This document shows, one piece after another, positions 53,463-64,000 of a stretch of DNA of 64,000 bases. The stretch covers positions 1,333,001 through 1,397,000 of the forward strand of contig JAYKKI010000038.1 of assembly GCA_039881145.1 (NCBI GenBank), in the 5' to 3' direction. How positions within the stretch are numbered: position 1 is the first letter of the stretch; every line of letters begins with the position of its first letter. Both the position numbers and the translations under genes were made by a program. The notes under the pieces were generated by a model. That model did no database searches and was not told the DNA's origin. It was given only the letters and a program-made list of their open reading frames with translations. The DNA is from Druceiella hillmani (lineage: Eukaryota; Arthropoda; Insecta; Lepidoptera; Hepialidae).

Positions 53463-55201
53463 AACATCTGTATTGGTTTAAACTTTAAAGCCAAAGTAAA
53501 TTCTATATATATTCTAAGCGTTTTATATTATTAATATTATCTATATTTTTTACTGCAGTACTGTGCATATCCATTTTGAACAAATTATTTATTTTAGAAT
53601 TGATTGAAATGTATCACCAAGAATATAATAATAAGACTGTTTTAAGAACTCTTAAAATATTTAGAATTCTTGATTATTTCAATAAAATACGGTTATAAAA
53701 GTTGATAACGTGATAAAACCCACAAGTAAGCCTTAAAAGAAAAGGAAGTATAGAAACCGATCAAAACTGTGATTTTGGGATTTTCCATTTTATTCTTAGC
53801 TTTGAAAAAGTATTTATTGAAAATTGGAGCAGACAGGAACATGTTTGTTATGTATTATTTGTAACATTAACCTGAAAAGTTATGTGCGCTACGCGTATTC
53901 ATTTTGGACAAATGATTTGAAGAAATCATTTTTTCAATACCGTCATTGAGAAGACAATTATTATAGAGAGTACTTTAAAAGCAATTAGATAATTTTAAAA
54001 CTTTTATATTTTATTGTTAATAAAACGCATAAAATTTTTTTTATTTATATACTAAAAAAAACTGCATTTAATTAACAACAAAAAATACAGATACCAAAAA
54101 TTTAAGGTTACACCGTTTATGGGAACATTATCTGAACTGGTACTTCTTTCATGCAACTAATGTAAATACAGTTTAAAATGCAAAACTTATAACGAACGGT
54201 AAAATTGATTGATTGATAACTATTGTTGTAAGTGGTTATTTGATAAAATTTCTCTGATCAGATTTGGGAAATAGTACGTAATTAAATGGTATTAATTGGA
54301 ATTAAAATAAAATATACTTTGATATGATAGGACATACGGTGAAGGCGGTGCAGAAAAAGAATGGAGTGGTTTGCAAATATAGCTAGGTCTTTAACCAACG
54401 CGACAACACGCGCATGATAATGTTACCCTTTTCATATTATTTAAGACTATCTGTGATATAGTTGATAACCTAACAGAAACACTTTTTTCAAGGTAAAACT
54501 TATTTAAGTTTTTGAGCAGGTCAAAATCAGAGCCATTACAATATATGACAGATTTACCAATTATTTTGCACGTAACTTCATCGTTATATGTAATTATGAA
54601 GGAAATTCCTTGCTTTTTCCCAAAATTAAAAAGTTATTTATTATTTATTAGGCAATCATCTCTTTTTATTATCTTTAAATTAATAGGTTTGTTAATTATT
54701 CAAAAATGTATTGCTTCAACCCATTCATTATAAAATGAGCACAAATATAATAACCTAAGACAGTAAGAATAAAATATACTTATGGAGAAATTCCTGAAAA
54801 GACAACCCAATCTCACCATAGTTGTTAGATTTCTCTTTTGTATTTTGAGGTTCATAATATCAGAAAAGGAGATAGACATGTTTAAAAAAATGGAAATATG
54901 CATTTAAAAATATGAAGTTGAATAATAGGTAAATATTATAGATTACTTTGATAACTTCTATGCAGTTAAAGTAGTGCCAATCGTAACTTCATCAAACGAG
55001 TAGTAGAAGTACTTCTGATTTAAATCGCATTTTCGATGTATACGAAGGTCAATTTATATTTTGCCTCTTTAGTGGTTGGCTTCTGTTCCGTTCTCAAAAT
55101 CCTAAATTGAAATGGTATGCAGTCGCCTTCTCATCTTTCGCACACATTGAAAGGTGGCACGATTTACGCATCAGTTGGTTAGCCTTCTTGATTTTGGACA
55201 G
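53463..55201. other. AT-rich DNA, no gene seen
   Basis: Anonymous sequence. Short frames at 54512-54733 (plus) and 54700-54903 (minus) show no motif. Confidence 0.55.
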
Positions 55202-55638
55202 TAATTTTATATAATTCAAAGCTTAGAAACGTAATTCCTGTTTTTAGTGATGTTAATGGGAGTAATACCGATGTAAAAAATACGATAATGGTTTAATTTT
55301 CAATAATTTATAGAATAAGTAAAACTGCAAATTTTTTTCTAAATTTTCTTGTCATATGGACACACATTAAATGGAATCATTAATTATTTTTATAAATACT
55401 TATAATAATTAAAATTAGGCACCGTGGAATGGGGTGTCATTGATCAATTTCGAAATTCAATTATTTTTATTTCTTAAGATATAAAGGAAGAGTTTACGAA
55501 AAAAAGGGAATATCGGTTTTTATTTAAGAATTGATACAATAAATTTGAATTTATTTCAATGTTGTACTTTGAGATTACTTTGATACCCTCTATTTTTTTC
55601 AACAAATCGAAAATAACTCTGACAAGGAATATTTTTTC
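55202..55638 (+). repeat. 437-bp tandem duplication, unit 1
   Basis: TAATTTTATATAATTCAAAG at 55202 recurs at 55639, and about 437 bp repeat with only a handful of substitutions (for example AAATACTT/AAATATTT, CTCTGAC/CTCTTAC). The unit contains ATGGGGTGTCATTGATCA, a terminal-repeat candidate for the pogo-like element to the right. Confidence 0.95.
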
Positions 55639-56077
55639 TAATTTTATATAATTCAAAGCTTAGAAACGTAATTCCTGTTTTTAGTGATGTTAATGGGAGT
55701 AATACCGATGTAAAAAATACGATAATGGTTTAATTTTCAATAATTTATAGAATAAGTAAAACTGCAAATTTTTTTCTAAATTTTCTTGTCATATGGACAC
55801 ACATTAAATGGAATCATTAATTATTTTTATAAATATTTATAATAATTAAAATTAGGCACCGTGGAATGGGGTGTCATTGATCAATTTCGAAATTCAATTA
55901 TTTTTATTTCTTAAGATATAAAGGAAGAGTTTACGAAAAAAAGGGAATATCGGTTTTTATTTAAGAATTGATACAATAAATTTGAATTTATTTCAATGTT
56001 GTACTTTGAAATTACTTTGATACCCTCTATTTTTTTCAACAAATCGAAAATAACTCTTACAAGGAACATTTTTTCTA
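55639..56077 (+). repeat. 437-bp tandem duplication, unit 2
   Basis: Second copy, ending at about 56077 where TTTTTTCTA runs into AGGACGAAAAAA. It adjoins the pogo-like coding remnant. Confidence 0.95.
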
Positions 56078-57482
56078 AAGGACGAAAAAAAAACCATGGA
56101 GTACAAAAAAAGATATTGCATTACAAAGTATTTTGGAATATTTGAATATTTGACTTTATTACTACTCTTTAACATACAAACTATCCTTTAGAAAGACAAA
56201 ACAATAATCGCAGTTTTCTTGAGATCTGAAATTTTTATTATGGAACGATATCAGTCTTAAATCTATAATTCTTGAATATAAACTCTAAATGGAAAAATAA
56301 CAATATTACCTATATTTAATCGGTGTAATCTATTTCAGTAATATCATTTTTAATTCTCTTAAATCATTTTTTAGTTCCAGCTGACTTGAATCCTTCTACA
56401 AGTAAAAGTTCCTTTTCAGTAATACGGCAAACATACTTCAAAATCTTTTTGTCACGTCTCGTAAAGAATTTTGCTAATACGAATCTTCCTAAATTGCATA
56501 CCGTCTTCTCATCTTCACATTCTACCGCATAGCCATCAGAGTCACTTTCATTTAGATATTTATACGGAATCAAAAGAAAAATGGTTGTCTACGCCTGGAG
56601 CTTTGGCTTGAGATGTAATAGATTCAACTGACACTCAAGTTTCTATTTCTTGATGATCAAATAATGGAGTGTTACTTTGTTCATTTCTCTGGCTTTGCTA
56701 ATCTGCAGATTGGGGCGTTTCCTTTCGGGTAGCAATACTCTTTCCGAGAGCGATATCTAAATGGCTTCCTTTTCTTGCAGGTTGGTACGAAGTGCTTCCG
56801 TATCTTGATTCCTTCAAAAAAATAGTCAAAATACTTGCAATTTCCTATTCATCAATATCTTATTTTGGTAAGCTTTCAAGGACTTCTTGTTTATTAAAAG
56901 GATAAATGCCTGTAGCTCAAAATCCATTCATCGTACTCCTTTTAATGTCGGAACTTATGTCTTTGTAAGGAGAGTTTGGTTTTGGTTGGGCTTGATCTAT
57001 TTTATAGAGAGCTTTTGTCAGCAGGTAAAGGAATGTGTTCTTTGGAGCAGTTGCCAGCTTAGCACTTTACATCTTCCAATTGGTCAATATTTGCCGCCAG
57101 ACTGTCTTCATTGGGCGAACAAAAGCCACATCAAGAGGTGGTGAGCTCCCGGTTTTTTTTTTAATTTTCCATAATTGAAAACTGTGCGATACGATAGGTT
57201 AAACTTTACAGAAGCCGCACACAAGGTCATACGACCTACTGCAAAAGTTGTTATAACTCGTTCCAGTAACTTTTCACTATAATTTTTATAGGCTCGAGCG
57301 CATAAAGTCTTTTTTAAGTTCTTGGCATCGTTCTGAAAAGAAAAAAGCATGTAAAGCAAACCACCCTTGCATATGTTAAATATAGCAAAAATAGCAAAAT
57401 CGCTAGGTCAGGGGGTAAGATTGATTAGTGATCAAAGACGCCCCATGTTGGTGATAAATGACACTCTCACCCCAACTGGGGT
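55855..57482 (-). mobile_element. decayed pogo/Tigger-like DNA transposon
   Basis: The transposase remnant on the minus strand is bracketed by similar inverted motifs. The left side is ATGGGGTGTCATTGATCA at about 55866 (duplicated at about 55429). The right side, read as reverse complement, is ATGGGGCGTCTTTGATCA, with a further GGGGTGAGAGTGTCATTTATC outside it, ending near 57482. The motifs match at 16 of 18 positions. A TA target duplication is expected for this superfamily, but the ends are too eroded to define it. Internally deleted and inactive. Confidence 0.6.
56364..57359 (-). pseudogene. pogo/Tigger-like transposase remnant
   Basis: Read on the minus strand. 57359-57108 contains a psq-type helix-turn-helix (YSEKLLERVITTF, LCAASVKFNLSYRTVF), the DNA-binding N-terminus. 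The sequence then jumps in another frame to PLDVAFVRPMKTVWRQIL (from 57138) and, after stops, ATGIYPFNKQEVLESLP (about 56916-56866). Both are strong signatures of the C-terminal half of the DDE_1 domain in Tigger-like proteins. A basic LDIALGKSI segment and a tail with GRFVLAKF (56573-56364) follow. The block between the HTH and PLDVAF, including the first catalytic acidic residues, is deleted. Several stops and shifts remain, so it is non-functional. Confidence 0.75.
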
Positions 57483-57842
57483 TAGAGCGCAAAACAAAAC
57501 TTCGTCGTCAAGCTGATTTAACATAGAATAACGTAAATTAACACTTTTTATGCATTACTTTAATTTCATTTAGTACCTTGGAAGTTATTCAAACCTTTCA
57601 AATATTTAAAATGCGATACTTACAATTTTTCATGAAAATTTTAATGGAACTCTTACAGGATCACTTGTTCGTTTGTCTATCAAAACCCCTTTTCTCATAA
57701 ACGATTTGAATTATGAAATTAATATCGCATATTGAGACTTTGGCTAAGGCTATCCTTACATTGCACTAAATCTTTTTTTGATTCACACAACAAGATGCGA
57801 GTGTAACGTTTCAAATTGAATTTTGTCTTTGTTTTTATAGCA

Positions 57843-57888
<46 letters not shown>

Positions 57889-58280
57889 TAATAGCTTTAC
57901 TTTAGACTTCAATTACTAATGACGATAGATTAGGGCGTAGTTATATTAAATGACAAGCATATTGTATAAACTCATTAAGCGAATAACAGAAAATTCTTAT
58001 TAAAAAGTGTGTTGTGATTAAAAATAAATAAATATCAGTGTATATTGGCAAAACCCCACTAGTGACAAGTGAAAAAAGAGTGATGAAACGCCCTTTTTGT
58101 AGTGTACTAGTTGAATCCGCTGTGACACAATAAGGATGATTTTCTTCATATTTTTTCTAAAGTGACCTCAACAAGGATAAGGAATAAATTACCCGTGGCC
58201 ATAAAAAATAACCGAACTAACTACGTAATATATTGAAATGCTGAAAATAATTTCAAGGACTATAAAAGCATTGTTATATT
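57483..58280. other. AT-rich DNA with a TA tract
   Basis: Nothing coding. (TA)n at 57845-57888. The last five bases (ATATT) are the 5' copy of the copia target-site duplication. Confidence 0.6.
57845..57888. repeat. (TA)n microsatellite
   Basis: Pure alternating TA. Confidence 0.95.
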
Positions 58281-58417
58281 TGTTAGAATTAATATCAAAA
58301 TAATGTATTTAATGTACTACTAGCGCCTTCTATGTGGTATCGTTTGTAACTACCTACCTAAGGTTAATATTAAGAAATAAATTTAGTCTTTGATCAACTA
58401 CCGTACACGTTTTATTA
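58281..58417 (+). repeat. copia 5' LTR
   Basis: 137 bp, starting TGTTAG and ending TTATTA, so it lacks the canonical CA end. It carries AATAAA at 58376-58381, a possible polyadenylation signal. Its only difference from the 3' LTR is an extra AAC at about 58348. Confidence 0.95.
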
Positions 58418-58433
58418 GGTTATGGGCCCAGAC
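58418..58433 (+). promoter_or_regulatory. primer-binding site, half initiator-Met tRNA
   Basis: GGTTATGGGCCCAG directly abuts the 5' LTR. It is the reverse complement of the anticodon-arm segment CTGGGCCCATAACC of eukaryotic initiator-Met tRNA. Drosophila copia is known to prime from such an internally cleaved tRNA half rather than from the tRNA 3' CCA end. Confidence 0.9.
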
Positions 58434-58479
58434 CCACATTTTGCTAAAATCTTTTTTATTTTCTCGTGCGAAAGTAACT

Positions 58480-61400
58480 ATGTCGACGTCGGGGTACTTA
58501 GTAAATCTGCCGAAACTCAAAGGACGCGAAAATTACGACAACTGGGCGTTTGCAACAAGTAATTTCTTGTTACTTGAAGGCATTAACATTGAAAATGTAC
58601 CGGCAACTATCAGTGAATCTGAGAAGAAAAAAGCTAAAGCAAAACTCGTTACGACAATTGACTGTTCATTATATGTGCATATAAAAAGTGCAACTACAGT
58701 GAACGGTGTGTGGAAGAAATTAAAACAGTTATTTGACGACACGGGGTATCAACGAAAAATAAGTTTGCTTCGTACATTGATTTCAATACGCCTCGATAAC
58801 TGCGAATCCATGACATCCTATGTATATCAAGTGGTTGAGACAGCACATAAATTGAAAGGGACAGGTTTCGAAATCACAGACGAGTGGATTGGGTCATTAC
58901 TTTTGGCGGGACTTCCAGATAAGTATTCACCGATGATAATGGCAATAGAACACTCTGGAATAGCCATTAGCACTGACGTCATTAAAACAAAGTTACTTGA
59001 TATGTGTTCGGAGGTTGGCACTACTGGAATTGACTCTGCCTTTTGGTCAAAACAGCGAAATAAAAAAGGCAACACTGACAAGCAAATGTCAAAGTCAACC
59101 AGCAGTAAACAAATAAAGTGTTATAATTGCAAGAAGATCGGCCACTACAAAAATAAGTGTCCTGAATTAAAAGCAAATAAACAATTGAATGCTTTTAGCG
59201 CAGCGTTTTTCAACGGTTATTATAACACAGAAGACTGGTACATCGACTCAGGCGCAAGCGCGCATATGGCGTCAAACGAAAAATGTTTACTCCGAACTCA
59301 ACCAGTACACGAACCTAAAGAAATCGTAGTGGCAAATCAAATGACGGTGCCTGTAGTTAGTGTTGGTGAAACACAGATAACGACATGCGTGAACAGTTCT
59401 CAGTATGACGTGATTGTGAAGGACGTATTGTATATACCGAATCTCACGGCAAACTTATTATCCGTAAGCCAACTTATAGCTAAAGGAAATAAAGTTGTAT
59501 TCAAAAAAGATACCTGTTTGATATACAACCAAGTGAATGAGCTTATTGGTACAGCAAATTTGATAAATGGAGTGTACAAGTTAAACACAAAAAAATTCGA
59601 GAACTCATTATCGGCAATGTCAACATGGCATAAAAGGTTAGGACATATAAATAGTAAGTCCTTACAAAAAATGAAAGAAGGAGCAGTAGAAGGAGTTTCT
59701 TTTCACAAGAAAGCTGACATACAGATACAGAATTGTGAAGTGTGCTGTGAGGGAAAACAATCACGTTTCCCTTTCCCATCAGCAAACCATAGAAGTGAAA
59801 AACTACTGGATGTAGTACACCCAGATTTATGCGGACAGATGGAAACCAAGTCAATTGGTCTTGCGAAGTACTTTCTTCTGTTTGTGGATGATGCCAGCAG
59901 AATGACTTTTGTCTACTTCTTGAAGGAAAAGAACCAGGTGTTCCAGCATTTCAAAGAATTTCGAAGTTTAGTTGAGAATCAAACTGGAAACAAGATAAAA
60001 ATACTGAGAACCGACAATGGAGGTGAATTTTGTTCACGTGAGATGGAAAGTTACTTAAAACAAGTAGGTATTGTCCATCAGAAGACCAATCCTCACACTC
60101 CAGAGCAGAATGGACTCTCAGAGAGGTTCAACAGAACTATAGTTGAACGGGCAAGATGTTTATTGTTTGAAGCAGGTCTCGACAAAAGTTTTTGGGCTGA
60201 AGCAGTTAATACTGCAGTTTACCTAAAGAACAGAACACCAGCCGCCAGTTTAGGCATGATGACACCATTTGAGAGGTGGACAGGTGAGAAACCAGACCTC
60301 AGCCATGTTAGAATTGTACTTGGCAGTAAAGTAATGGTGCATATTCCCAAAATACAACGACAAAAATGGGATAAGAAGGCTGACAGATTAATTTTAGTTG
60401 GGTATCCAGATAATTTGAAAGGATATAGATTGTATAACCCAAGAACTAAAAAAGTTACTACGAGCAGAGATGTCATCATTATGGAGAAAATGGAGTTGGA
60501 CGAAGCTCAGATTGTAGTAAACGATTGTGAAAATAAGTCAAAGAAAGATGAAAACTTAGAAGAAGATGAAAGTTTAATAGAAAATCCAGGTTCAGATCCA
60601 AATGATTCAACATATATTTGTGAATCATCGTCTTCCCAAGATGACTCGTATCAATCTGATACCGAAGAAGAGTCTTTTGCAGAGAATGAAGTTCAAATTG
60701 AAGCTAAGCGTAAAAGAAAGCCAGTAGAAAGATATGGGATGACCAATCTCTGTCTTCTAGATAATCTGGAATCATGTGATGAAGAACTCAGTTATGAAGC
60801 AGCACTAAATGGACCAGACAAGGAACAGTGGAGACAAGCGATGGAAGATGAACTGAAAGCTTTCGACGATAATCAAGCATGGACGTTTGTAGATAGGAAA
60901 GAAGCTGATAGAGTGATACAGTGCAAGTGGGTATTCAAGAAAAAGTACGAAAGTGATAATAGTGTGCGATATAGAGCAAGACTGGTGGCAAAAGGTTTTA
61001 CCCAAAAAGAAGGTGTGGATTACGCTGACACATACTCATCAGTGCTTCGTTACTCTACACTAAGGTTTCTATTTGTTTTAAGTGTCAAACTTACCCTTGA
61101 AATTACTCACTTAGATGTAACTACAGCATTCCTAAATGGTTACTTAAATGAAAAAGTGTATATGCAAGTTCCCCCTAATTTAGATTGTAAATAAAATAGT
61201 GTTCTTAAATTAAATCGTGCAATTTATGGTCTAAAACAATCAGCCAGGGCTTGGAACGAAAGAGTAAATGATTCTTTATTAAAATTAAATTTTGTTAAGT
61301 CAAAGTTAGAACCATGTCTGTATATAAAAAATTGTGAAAAGGAGCAGAGCATAATAGCAATTTTTGTTGATGATTTTTTCATTTTTTCAAACAGTAGTAA

Positions 61401-62309
61401 TATGGTTAAGGAGTTAAAAACAAACTTAATGTCCAAATTTAAAATTAAGGATTTGGGGCAATTAAAACAATGTTTGGGTATGAGAGTAAAAATGTATCAG
61501 AATGGCAATATTTCCTTAGATCAAGGAAAGTTTGTAGACCATATTTTAAGTAAATTTAATATGACAAACTGTAAAGTTGTTGGTACTCCTATTGAGAAAA
61601 ATTTAAAACTAGAGAAAAGTGTAGATGTTTGTAAACAATATCCATTCTAACAACTAATAGGGAGCTTAATGTACTTAAAAGTGTTGTGACTCGCCCAGAT
61701 ATTTCCTATAGTGTGAGTTATTTGAGCCAATTTAATAATTCATATTCCTATACTCATTGGAAGCATGCGAAACGCATCCTAAGATACTTATGTAAAACTA
61801 AATCTTATGGCCTAATGTTTATCAAAGATAACTGTAAATTAGAGGGTTTCGTTGATGCAGATTGGACTTCAAACACACTAGATAGGAGATCCTATACAGG
61901 TTTCTACTTTAAACTTTCTGGAACTGTTATTTCATATGAATGTAAAAAACAACGTACTATAGCCTTATCAAGTACAGAGGCAGAATATATGGCAATTGCC
62001 GAAGCCTGTAAAGAGGCTATTTATTTAAAAAACTTGTTTTCTGAAATTGTAAACAGTTGTGATTATGTAATTATATTGTATAATGACAATCAAGGCGCTC
62101 AGAAGCTGTCTGAAAATTCTTTATTTCATAAAAGAACAAAGCACATAGATGTGCGTCATCATTTTGTTAGAGAAGCAGTTGCTAACAATCTTATAAAGAT
62201 AGTCTACATGCCAACATCTGAAATGCCAGCAGACTTGCTGACCAAGGGTTTAGATAGTGTTAAACATAACTATTTTGTAAAAAAGTTAGGTATTCAAAAC
62301 ATTGTTTAA
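58480..62309 (+). pseudogene. copia gag-pol polyprotein, broken
   Basis: I take the start as ATG 58480 (MSTSGY). The open frame extends upstream only through the LTR and primer site. Order by residue: Gag with KLKGRENYDNW (about 12-22); zinc knuckle CYNCKKIGHYKNKC (214-227); protease DSGA (Asp 256); HHCC finger beginning WHKRLGH (His 384); integrase Asp 449, Asp 512 and Glu 548 with DD35E spacing; RT with HLDVTTAFLNG (Asp 879) and VDD at 61366-61374; RNase H with VDADW and SSTEAEY. Lesions: TAA 61192-61194, TAA 61648-61650 and a one-base frameshift near 61680-61689, after which the frame ending at 62309 continues. Everything through integrase is intact, while RT is truncated. Confidence 0.92.
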
Positions 62310-62395
62310 TAGGTGACTATCTGTAAATTAATAACATTTTTTGCTTTTATTAGTTTGTTAAAAATAATTTATATGTTACAAAGTTCAGATTATTT

Positions 62396-62408
62396 TGACA
62401 AGTGGAGA
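62396..62408 (+). promoter_or_regulatory. polypurine tract
   Basis: AAGTGGAGA immediately precedes the 3' LTR, the expected place and composition for the plus-strand primer of a copia element. Confidence 0.75.
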
Positions 62409-62542
62409 TGTTAGAATTAATATCAAAATAATGTATTTAATGTACTACTAGCGCCTTCTATGTGGTATCGTTTGTTACCTACCTAAGGTTAATATTAAGA
62501 AATAAATTTAGTCTTTGATCAACTACCGTACACGTTTTATTA
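62409..62542 (+). repeat. copia 3' LTR
   Basis: 134 bp, identical to the 5' LTR by eye except for the missing AAC. AATAAA lies at 62501-62506. It is followed by the second ATATT of the target-site duplication. Confidence 0.95.
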
Positions 62543-62610
62543 ATATTGACCTACTGACTCTAGATACAATTCAAAGTTTGTATCGTGATGAGGATATTAT
62601 GACCAGTTCT

Positions 62611-62935
62611 AAAAATGAAGTTATAATTAATATGAAAATTCTCGAACGTTAAAGTCAAAGAAATTTTGAATATGCTAACTCAAAAATCATTAATAAACTC
62701 ACGAGAGTTTAGAGATCATGCTGTACTGAAAAATCATTAATAAACTCACGAATTTTTAGAAAGAAAATAGATCAAAAATATTTAAGAATATAATAAAAAT
62801 GAAATTATAATTAATATGTAAATTCACAAACGTTAAAGTGGAAGGAATTTTGAATATGCTAACTCAAAAATCATTAATAAACTCGCGACTGTTTAGAAAG
62901 AAAATATTTAAAAAATATTTAAGAGTAAATATCGT
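62611..62935 (+). repeat. nested tandem repeat, 184-bp period
   Basis: AATGAA(G/A)TTATAATTAATATG recurs 184 bp apart (62614 and 62798). Inside, AAAAATCATTAATAAACTC(A/G)CGA appears three times (about 62682, 62729, 62865). Moderately diverged and non-coding. Confidence 0.85.
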
Positions 62936-64000
62936 GATATTTTGTATAAACTGTAGACAACTCACTCTCGCGAAGCGAATGCACGTGCAAGTGTCTGTAG
63001 GGACTTGTTATATCGAAATGTATAGAACGTCTTTTTCAGTTCTAGTGAATTATACTCTTGCGCAAAATTTTTAACAATTAATTGAATTTAGCGATATTTT
63101 TACTACTTAAGAACCAATAATTCCAGTAAAAATTAAAGGCAAATAGGTCTGCAGGTCGCTTGTATTTTCTTCACACGTAGGACCAGCCGATGTTGAGAAA
63201 TTTGCAAAAAGACGTTTGTCTGGATGTCCTCCTTCCCTTTCCTTTTTCTACCCCTACACTGCGGCAACTTGATTTTATATTCATTATAATATTCACAATT
63301 TAAAATTAAAAAAATTCTGTACCATTCTTGCCAACTGCTTCAAGCATTTTGGATTCGCTTTTTTGCCATAACTTGACTAAATAGGGAAACAAAATCAGTA
63401 CATAAGTATTTCCTTTTTCAAATGAGTTTCACAAAGAAGCAAAAGGTATGTTTCATGTTTCAGTGATAACAGATTGATGAAACAAAACGTGAGTAATGAC
63501 TCGAAAACAGTTCAACGGACAATATTACGCTTTTGCACACTAGTAGTGTATTAGTTTTTGTAATATTTTACTTTAAAAAATAACTGAAATTATTCAAATT
63601 GTTGAAATATTTTTTATTAATCTATTTTTTTGTTTACCTGCAGTTCCAAAATACAACCTTAATTTAAGTATTTGATAGCGAGGCAAGAGGAGATTTTTAT
63701 AATAATTCGGTTAATGTGGACACGTCAAAGCAAAAAAGAATTCAGTTTAAAATATATTTTAAATATTCCAAAACATTTTTTGATTGCATACTGCGGAAAA
63801 TACTACATTTTATTTATTATTGTTTGTTAAATGATGTTTTTCTCTTAATAGCCAAATAAAGTAACATAGGTTTAGGCTCAAAAATAGTCAATCTTGCGGT
63901 GCAATCTTGCAGTGAAAATAAGTCGGATTAAAAATTAAAATTAAAACCACCAAATGCGATTGGAACTCGCAGACTGAAATGTTACGAATTGCAATATCAT
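62936..64000. other. AT-rich DNA, no gene seen
   Basis: Slightly GC-richer at about 63130-63260, but no domain, repeat or RNA recognised. Confidence 0.55.

Larger units (their letters stand above)
58281..62542 (+). mobile_element. copia (Ty1/copia) LTR retrotransposon
   Basis: A structurally complete element: 5' LTR, half-tRNA primer-binding site, short leader, one long gag-pol frame in copia order (Gag, protease, integrase, RT, RNase H), purine-rich tract and 3' LTR. It is flanked by ATATT at 58276-58280 and 62543-62547, a 5-bp target-site duplication of the usual copia length. LTRs differ by one 3-bp indel only, which implies a recent insertion. Even so, the coding frame has two stops and a frameshift, so this copy could move only with protein supplied by another copy. 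Confidence 0.95.

Noticed and set aside
58390..58479. 30-codon upstream extension of the copia frame
   Set aside because: It starts at a TTG inside the LTR and reads through the primer-binding site. ATG 58480 gives the usual Gag start.

Overview
The window is AT-rich insect nuclear DNA with no host gene that I can defend. Everything recognisably protein-coding is a transposable element, intact or broken. Long (TA)n tracts, short interstitial TTAGG-type arrays, a copia element primed by a half initiator-Met tRNA, a non-LTR element whose ORF1 ends in an FP-like domain, and mariner and pogo remnants all fit an insect. Lepidoptera is my best guess, but this is inference and no diagnostic host gene supports it.

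Layout. 1-2552: AT-rich DNA with a somewhat GC-richer patch (684-1380) that may hold a hAT transposase tail. 2553-20713: two head-to-tail copies of a 9.08-kb non-coding unit, nearly identical. 20714-27954: AT-rich DNA with microsatellites, an interspersed-repeat candidate and a short LINE tail. 27955-43160: a third, much older copy of the same 9-kb sequence, broken into three collinear blocks by a copia gag fragment, a mariner fragment and a full-length but dead CR1/Jockey-type LINE on the minus strand (36132 to about 40250). 43161-55201: mostly anonymous AT-rich DNA with a second degraded LINE (46255-47720), an inverted repeat pair (44.2 and 50.3 kb) and a 65-bp palindrome. 55202-57482: a 437-bp tandem duplication running into a decayed pogo/Tigger-like transposon. 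58281-62542: a complete copia (Ty1/copia) retrotransposon with 137/134-bp LTRs, a 5-bp target-site duplication and a gag-pol frame broken by two stops and one frameshift. The last 1.5 kb holds a small nested tandem repeat and nothing else recognisable.

How it fits together. This is a repeat-on-repeat landscape rather than a set of cooperating genes. Its best value is as a record of rearrangement. The old third copy shows what the 9-kb unit looked like before its tandem duplication, and lets two inverted duplications be polarised. Several near-perfect hairpins suggest repeated template switching. I found no new biochemical system. The near-identical 9-kb tandem copies are the most important thing to verify, because they may be either very recent or an assembly artefact.
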